DNA of 64,000 nucleotides, from the NCBI GenBank assembly GCA_903813345.2, contig CAIIXF020000009.1:19927759-19991758 (forward strand), given 5' to 3'. Positions 23,501 through 32,500 of this stretch are shown here, one piece after another. Position 1 is the first letter of the stretch; every line of letters starts with the position of its first letter. The position numbers and the translations under genes are program-made. Under the pieces are notes generated by a model. The model made no database searches, was not told the origin of the DNA, and was given only the letters and a program-made list of their open reading frames with translations. This DNA comes from Owenia fusiformis (lineage: Eukaryota > Annelida > Polychaeta > Sabellida > Oweniidae).

Positions 23501-26500
23501 ATTTCTGGGTGTCTTGGACAGATGGGTGGATTAAGGTTGGAAAGGGATTTGACGGTCAGAATGAGTTCTTGGGCTGGCAACACATAAATCCACGGGTGAT
23601 ATCAGCGGTGGCTTTTGCATCCGGATATGGCGCTGCGGCGGAATGGAGATTTGTAGAACCACAAGGTTTGAGTGTTTTATTTTATGCCAATAAAGCGGGA
23701 AGCGTTATCTTTTTATATTTAAAACCATATTTGAAGCGTCATTGGTACCTGACTATCAAGATCCCCGTTTCGTTGAAATACATTGTGTGCCCTATTTGGT
23801 AATAATCATGGCAAGATATGTATGCAGAGTTCATATAGATGAACCATGTGTTGCGTACCAAGACATGAAGAATTTAATGTGCTCGAATGAGATACATTCA
23901 TATGCCACATGAATGCCAACATGAATGCTGTAGAAGACGCGATCATTTTAGATCGTGTTGTCAAAATTCACAATAACAGATCTGCTCATTGACATTTGTA
24001 ATGTGAAATTGTATGAAAGACGATATTCAATGTGTTTCATCAGCAAAAGTAGCTCTCAATCTGTAAATAGTCCTTATTTCACATTACTCAGACTTAAGAA
24101 TATTTGTTTTATTATTTATGAATATTTTATCGTCATATCTTATTACAACTTATTTCTAATTTTCATGGCATTTAGTTCATAGAAACACTTTTATGTGCCA
24201 TTTTGAATGGCAGGGGAATCATAAAAACTTGGATATACGATTGTTATTCTCTCTCGCAGCAGACATAACGTGTTTGCCGTAACATGATTCAATGGCATTC
24301 CCATGTATTCATGTTGTTTATTATAGCCAGTTCAATGAAACATTTTGACCATTTTAGGGAGAGTAACCTCTATAAAGACAATAAATGACTATTATTTCAA
24401 ACACGGTTGGGTGTCGACACAGGAGACTACCTTCATGCCATTTCAAATACAGGCATGTAATGATGGTCATATCCAGCTTCAAGGTATTATCGGAGATATT
24501 ACTCAGCAAACCTACGAAATTGTGCTGGGAGGAAATCGAAATCGAAACTCGATGATTCGAGCTAAATCACGTGGTCCAGATATGATCCGTGTCAAGACAG
24601 ACCAGTTCCTTAATTGTACGGAAATGAGACCATTTTGGGTATCGTGGGCAAATGGTAATATTGAAGTTGGTAGAGGATTTGTGTATGGTATGGATAGATT
24701 CATGGCATGGCAAGACCCCAGTCCTCATCCAGTCAATGCACTTTCGTTTGCTACTGGCTGGGGCAGCACTGCTGAGTGGAGGATCCCAACAGCTCCAGGT
24801 AAAAGAAAATACCATGTAAATGGTCTTTGATGAGACCGGCAGTTTCATTTCTTACATCTTGCAGGTAGAATTTTTTATGAAAAAAATGTCTCGTGGTATA
24901 GAATAATGGTTTCTGAAAGGATAAGAACGGGGTGTTAGATACTGGGATTTTCGGGTTTGTTCTTTATGATGCTTTTTTTACATTATTATTCAATCCCCTT
25001 TGAAATTGTAAAACGTTACAGCATTCTATCATATTACAAAATGGTTTGGTTTATATTGGCTATAAGAGTATTTTCATAACCTTTTCTTTATAATTTTCTT
25101 TATAATCATTCCATTCCTTCTGCATACTAGGTCATTCCACTCAAATTATGACTCCTAATGACTATAAATTCGAACATGGATGGATGGATGTCCGTGACAG
25201 AGTTGGACAAACATTCCGGGTACAGGCTTGCAATGATGCTCATCTGGCCCTGACAGAAGTCAAACAAGATGGAACTGGGAGAATTTATGAGGTCCACCAA
25301 TCATTGCTTAGTTCAAATATCAAATTATGAACCCTTTTTAATCATGCTTATCTGAAGCAAACACTTTAATCGACAAAGCTAAATGATTAATTTCCAGACA
25401 GTTTACCAAACTGTTATTGGTCGTGATTGGCAACATTATGAAGCCGGTGGTCTTCAATTTTAATATAACTATAATCAACTCGTTCAAGGAGTTTTGTTCC
25501 TGAATGATACATACACATACATAATAATACATACGTATATAGTACAGAATCTTGATACATTTTCAAAGAATGGTGTAACATTGTGAGCGTATGTTCGGTG
25601 CACAGCTTATTATGTCAATGGCATTAGCAAAATTGAATCTGTTAAACCACGGTGTCGAATCAATTTCAGCTTGTCCTTGGGTCTTATGCGAACCAGAAAA
25701 CCAACATCAGAGACTGCAAATCGTGTGGTGACAAGGCTATAGTCGACACTCCTGATATTATGCAATGTAACCAAACTTTAGACTTTTGGGTGAGATGGGA
25801 CTCAGGTTTGATAGAGATGGGAAGAGGAAATGTATTTGGCGTGGATAGAATTATATTTTGGCAGGACCCAAATCCGCACAGGGTTGACATAGTTTCTGTT
25901 TCCACTGGTTGGGGATCGACCGCAATTTGGGCATTTGACGAACCAGCGGGTAAACAGCAATACTAATTTTTTGAGTTCCTAAAGTTTGAAAAAAGAGACA
26001 CATACAGTGTATCATCGATTTTAAAGCAAAACTCTTATGCGTTATACAGTTAATGGTATATATTTTCACTTTAGGACAATATGCCTATGCAGATGTTAAT
26101 TATGGTACAAGCAGTGACACTAGTAACCTTGTTTCACCAACGCTTCCGCCTAACAGTCTCGACTGCCTAGAAGCATATTATCACATCCAGGTACACAAGG
26201 GAATTTTCAGATTTCACATTCAGATAAACAAGTACTTTCTTGTGTTGGAAGCTTGATTAGTGGTGTGTTCGTTAATTCGTTATGTGCGTTTACAATTTTA
26301 GGATCCCAACAGCGGTTCCCTTAACGTGAGGTTTTCTGAGGCCGGGGGTCAAGTAATAATCGACGAAAAACGTCTCCCTGCCTCTGCTACGGATGGTTGG
26401 AATCACGCCCTCGTCCCTGTAAATTCAAATGGACAAAGTTTTCAGATCATATTTGCGGCTATGCACGGATATGGTTCAAAGGGGTATATATCAGTTGATG

Positions 26501-29500
26501 ATGTCCGACTACTGGCAGGGCAATGTTCATTTTATGGTAAGATAATGATTACGCCATGACCAACTTTTTAACCGTAGTCTGAATAGCCTAGCTTTCCTAG
26601 TATAAGTCTCAAGGCTGAAACATGTACATAGCTCAAACATTTAAATAGAGAGAAATGTATTTCTTGTATGATGATACAATCAATGAAACGTGGTATAATG
26701 TTGGTACATTGTACTTGTATATTATACTTGTATACTATAAAGTGTAACTTATTTCATAATATTGTCATGCATTAATTTTAGATACCAACAAAACGACGAT
26801 GCCAGTCAATATTCTGCCAACCCCTCAACCAGACCCAACAACTACAACAAGAGCTCCAGTCGTTACGCTACCACCCCCAGTCCCACCAGCGTCTCCTACA
26901 GCTGGAGATTGCAATTTTGAGGAGGGAACTTGCGGATACACTGTTAACCCCTGGGAATCAAATAAATATCATTTCGAAAAGGAAGATGGCGGTGCCCTCT
27001 TTGCGGGTATGCGTCACGGTTTTCTAAAATGCCACATTTTTCATAAGTAAAGTCATTGACCTTGTTATAGCTAAGTCGGGGACCATTATGTTTTGGAATT
27101 GTTCTTTGTTCTTTCCCGTTTCTCTCCCCTTTTTATTTGTGCTTCTATATATCGATGTGTCTATTTGACATACCGAATTAACAACTTGAACTAGGATATG
27201 TATGTAATACTTTTATAAGGCATACTCAATTTGATGGCAGGTAAAAAGATGGCGATCTACACACCGAATGACTACGACTTCAAGCACGGTTGGGTGACAG
27301 TTACTGGGTATGACTATATTGAATTTACGGTAAAGGCCTGCAATGATGCCCATATCTTGCTGTCTAATATCCCAGGTGAAATAGATGAGTTGGTCATTCA
27401 GGTCATCATTGGTGGGTGGAAAAATACAAAGAGCGCCATCCGAACGGGAAGAACAGTCGGGACACCTATAGTAAAACAAACAAACACCCCAAATATTCTT
27501 GATTGCAACGAGGCTAGAAGCTTCTGGTTGAGTTGGAAGAATGGTCGGATTAGGGTTGGTCAGCATGGGCTCTACCAGGATCAGTTCTTACAATGGTCCC
27601 AGCCCCGGAATAACCCAATCAACTCTATATCTGTCGCCACTGGTTGGGGTAGCTGGGGAGATTGGAGACTACCAGTTTTGATGGGTACAGTAATAATAAT
27701 ATAATAATATAAATATCTAATGACCTTCAATAACTTAAATTATATGAAACGATGCTATTTGACGCATACAAAATATACATACAATACAGACATTAGTTAA
27801 AATAATAGGAACTTAAGCTTGGGATTCATTCTCGATTATTTGAAGCCTTTGTATTTTCATTATATTTTCATGAAACGTTTAGAACGTTAGCGCTATAGCC
27901 CGCGTGCGTTTTATGAAAATGGATTTGAAATGGCTGTCCAGTCCGCCTGTTTTACCATAGTCGGTTATACCAATAATGTTGTAAACATTCTAATTGTAGG
28001 ACAAAGCAGCACGCTATTTACTCCTAATGACTATGCATTCAGCCATGGCTATTTGGAGGTGGACGACAAAACGTGGATGATATTCGACGTCCAGGCCTGT
28101 AGTGATGCACATTTAGCATTGGCTGCAACATCTGACGACTTTAGTAAAAACACTTATGAAATTGTGATTGGGGGATGGAGTGGTACGAAGTCTGTTATAA
28201 GGGACGCGAGAGGGGGTGGCGTCATGGCTGAGGCTGAGACTTTAGATATTGTAACCTGTGAAGAGTTCAGGTCATTCTGGGTAAGCTGGAAGAACGGCCT
28301 TATTGAGGTCGGAAAAGGCAAGACACATGGCGTAGGACGCTTTATGTTCTGGACAGACCCAAATGCACATGTTGTGAAGGCACTAAGTTTAGCTACAGGA
28401 TGGGGCAGTAGAGGAAAATGGACATTATATCATCCAATAGGTATCGGATATTATATAAAGTTTTTTTTCCAGAAACGTCTAATCTGTATTTTAGCCATTA
28501 TTAGTAAAGAAATGAAAAGATGAATACTGTTCATTTGAAATATTCAAATGATATGCATCGTTTTCAAGGCCGAGAGGTAAGGATTCAAACTCCGAATGAC
28601 TACAGGTTTGATCATGGGTATGTGACGGTCGGAAGTTCTACAAGCTTACTGTTTAATGTGAAAACTTGTAACGACGCTCACTTGGAACTCCTAGAGAGGC
28701 CGAACCTCATTGATTGCAATGTTTATGAAATTGTCATTGGTGAGTATATCGTTTATTAATTTGAATACCATATTAACATCAGGTTTTTACGACAAAATGT
28801 TCCCGCGAACAATGAATCAGTACCAATCAGTTACATTAATATGCAATCCAATGTTTTTCAATGAATCTTTTTCTAAACAAACGATTGTAAATTGTATTGC
28901 TAATGCATCGGCCTATTTGTGTATTACATGAAATTGTTGCCATAGGATGCTGTGGTGGTAGAGGAACGAGTATAAGAAATAGGCGTCTAGGGCCAAACAA
29001 ACAATCTGCGTGGACCCCGAATGTACTAGCGTGTAATGAAACCAGACCATTTTGGGTTAGTTGGGACGGAGGCGTAATAGCTGTTGGGGAGGGAAGTCTT
29101 GTGGGCGTGAATGGCATCATTGCATGGAAGGACCCAGATCCACATGGGGTGAAGGCGGTTGCGTTTGCTTCATGGAGTACGGCCTCGGCTGAATGGTCTG
29201 TCCAGTTGTTACCTGGTAAGTGATGCACCTGATCAGCATGCTGTCTTCTCTTCTCTTATTCTTTATGCTTTGCAATCATAACATACACAAATGTTTCTGG
29301 AAATTACATTTACAAGTCGCATACCAAAACAAGTCTCCATTAATTCCCGTTTAAGGTCAAACCTCAGTGGTTAACACTCCGAATGACTACACGTTCAACC
29401 ATGGCTGGGTAGGAGTTCAAGATCGTACAAGTGCAGTATTTGACGTCCAGGCGTGCAACGACGCCCACTTGGCACTTTCAACGGAACCAGGGAATGGCGA

Positions 29501-32500
29501 TGTGAACACGTATGAAATAGTTATAGGGGGATGGGACGGTACAAAATCTGCAATAAGGGAGTCAAAGCAAGGACAAACTGTGGTATTTGTAGACACTCCT
29601 GATATACTTAACTGTAATGTATCAAGAACATTCTGGGTAAGTGTACATTTCATTTTGATTTCAAAAAGTAGTTTGTGTTTGTACAAATAACTTGAAAAGT
29701 ATCTTACAGTGAGGATAGTACGGTCCCTTAGATATAGAATCGTTATTATATATAACACGTGACTGAGCAAAAAATCTGCAATTATTAGATAAATTGGCGC
29801 TTATTTGTTCATGTTCGTGTACTGGACAAAATAAGTAATTGATTATGGCTCGAGATTTGAGAACACTTGATAATGTGAAATTCCGAGCAAAGCTCGTTCC
29901 AGTATTTTAATACATTCGCTCTTGATTGAGTTATTTCATGTTCCTGTTGTTACATTATTATTTTTTACCTTTAGGTGTCGTGGCTCAATGGCGCAATCAA
30001 TGTGGGGCGCGGGCCAGTGGTTGGAATGAACTCGTTTATGTCGTGGACTGATTCCGATCCTTATGTTGTCAATGTTATATCTGTAGCCACTGGCTGGGGC
30101 AGCTCTGCCATTTGGAAATTCCAACAGGATCTGCGTAAGATTTGTGTTAAAGCAATCTGAAGTAGAAACACCTGATTTTAGAAAGTGTAGATGTTTGAAA
30201 TTGAGGAGGCATGATTGGGCAATGGGTCATATATTTACTTATATTGTGTCTACATATGTTATTTATTAATCGTTGTGCGTTTCAGCTGCACTTGTTGATG
30301 TTGTAAGGCCAATACAGGATCATACTTCGCTGTCATGTAAGCATATTCCCCTCAAACTTATAAGTTATTGAATGATTTGAAGTGCAATATAGGATTCATA
30401 TATTCAGCTCTGTATTGGAGACGAAGTTGAGTGCCAATACAGAATATCGACATGGAATATATCCTGCATTGAACTTCGAATCATTAAATAACGTTTGACG
30501 TGTGACCTTAGGCAAAACATTTACTTACTAAGGAGATAATCCCTAAGAAATACTCTGTATTCTCTGTATTGCTACTGAGATTGTCCCCGCCCCCGTACCA
30601 ATATTTTCTGTATTGCTACTGCGATGATCAATGGAGACAATTCCAGTACCCATACAAATCGGTACAGCACAAGAACTGACCAATCAGAGGGCTTCATCAT
30701 ACAATAACATTTCTTATTCTCATTTGGCATAATACTAAGCGTACTTCAAATGAATCTTGTATTAGAATATCATCACATTGGATTATTTGGAAGTTGCTTA
30801 TTTCATCCACATGATTGCAAGAATCGAATGTATTGTAGCCCATGAAGTCCAAATAAACACGCCAAATGACTACAATTTCAAACATGGCTGGGTTGCTACG
30901 GGAGATACAAAGTTCTTTACTTTCGCTGTCCAAGCCTGTAGTGACGCCCATCTAGAACTCCAAGCTACCCCTGGAGATACAGATAACCTCAATTATGAGA
31001 TAGTAATTGGTGGCTGGAGTAACACGCAGTCAGTTATCAGGACACGCAAGATGGGACCTAACGTAGCAGTTTTCCAGACGCCAAACCTATTGAGCTGTAG
31101 TGCGTTCCATCTGTTTTGGTTGAGCTGGGCCGGCGGTGTAATTGAAGTAGGAACCGGATCCTCGTATGGGGCTGGAAGGTTTCTAGGGTGGCAAGATCCT
31201 AACCCACATGCCGTGACTGCCATATCTATGACGACTGGCTATGGTAGCAACGGAGTGTGGCGGTTTCTACACTCATCAGGTGTGAATAATACGACATATT
31301 ATAGATAGTTATATATAGCCATCCTTCGATTCTATTTCTTAATAAATAAAGAACGAAAGAAAACAAAAGTTTTCATTAGGCTTATATAAATATATATCTA
31401 ATTATCTATCCGTGGCATGCATAGCATATTATTATTATATTATTTATTTCCAATTACAGATAAGAGTGTGCTCATCAATACTCCTAATGATTATGAATTC
31501 GTTCACGGCTATATGAACGTCCACGACCGAGTTGGAGTTCAGTTTGAAATTCAGGCATGTAACGACGCTCATATTGCATTAGAGTCCAAACCTAGTGTGG
31601 TTGGTGTACCACAAGCGTACGAAATCGTATTAGGAGGATGGTCAAATACCAGGAGTGTTATAAGAGATGGTAAACAAGGGACAGAGAAGGTAACGGTCGA
31701 CACACCAAACTTGTTGAACTGCACTGTTTTCTTACCTTTTTGGGTAACTTGGCAAAATGGCATAATTAGAGTCGGGAAGGGGTTCTCTTACGGCAGAAAC
31801 TTACTAATGGAGTGGCAGGATACCACCCCTAAACCGGTCACTGTGATCTCCGTAGCAACTGGTTGGGGGAGCACAGCTAACTGGAACTTCAGGGAACCGA
31901 CAGGTGAAATGATTCATCTTTTTTGTTGAATTATCTTTTAAAATTACTCTTCCAAAGCTTCTTAACAGCATAGCAGCATAGATAGGATACCTCAATCATT
32001 GAGTCAATGCACCTATTATTTTATACCATGAAGTCATGTGTCAATATGTTTTTTTATGAAGGGCGTGAAGTACGAATCATGACTCCAAATGACTACAACT
32101 TTAATCATGGCATGCTGAAACAGACAGGGACCCACATGATATTTAAGGTGATGGCATGCAACGATGCCCATATTGAACTCCAGGAAGACACGATAAGAAA
32201 TAGGGAGAATGTTTATGAAATTGTTTTGAGTGGTTATGGGGGAAGTCGCTCAGATATTCGTACGGGGAGAGGTGGTCCCGCTATGTCATATGCACCGACT
32301 AGTGGGTTTTTAAGCTGCACAGAATTTAAATCATTTTGGATAGGGTGGGAAAATGGCTTCATTCAAGTTGGACAAGGCACTGTATTTGGTGCAAACAGAT
32401 TTATGGCTTGGCAGGATCCAACACCACACCAGGTGAACATCATTACATTCGCTACAGGATGGGGAGCAACTGGAGTTTGGTCTGTCTCACTTCCACCAGG

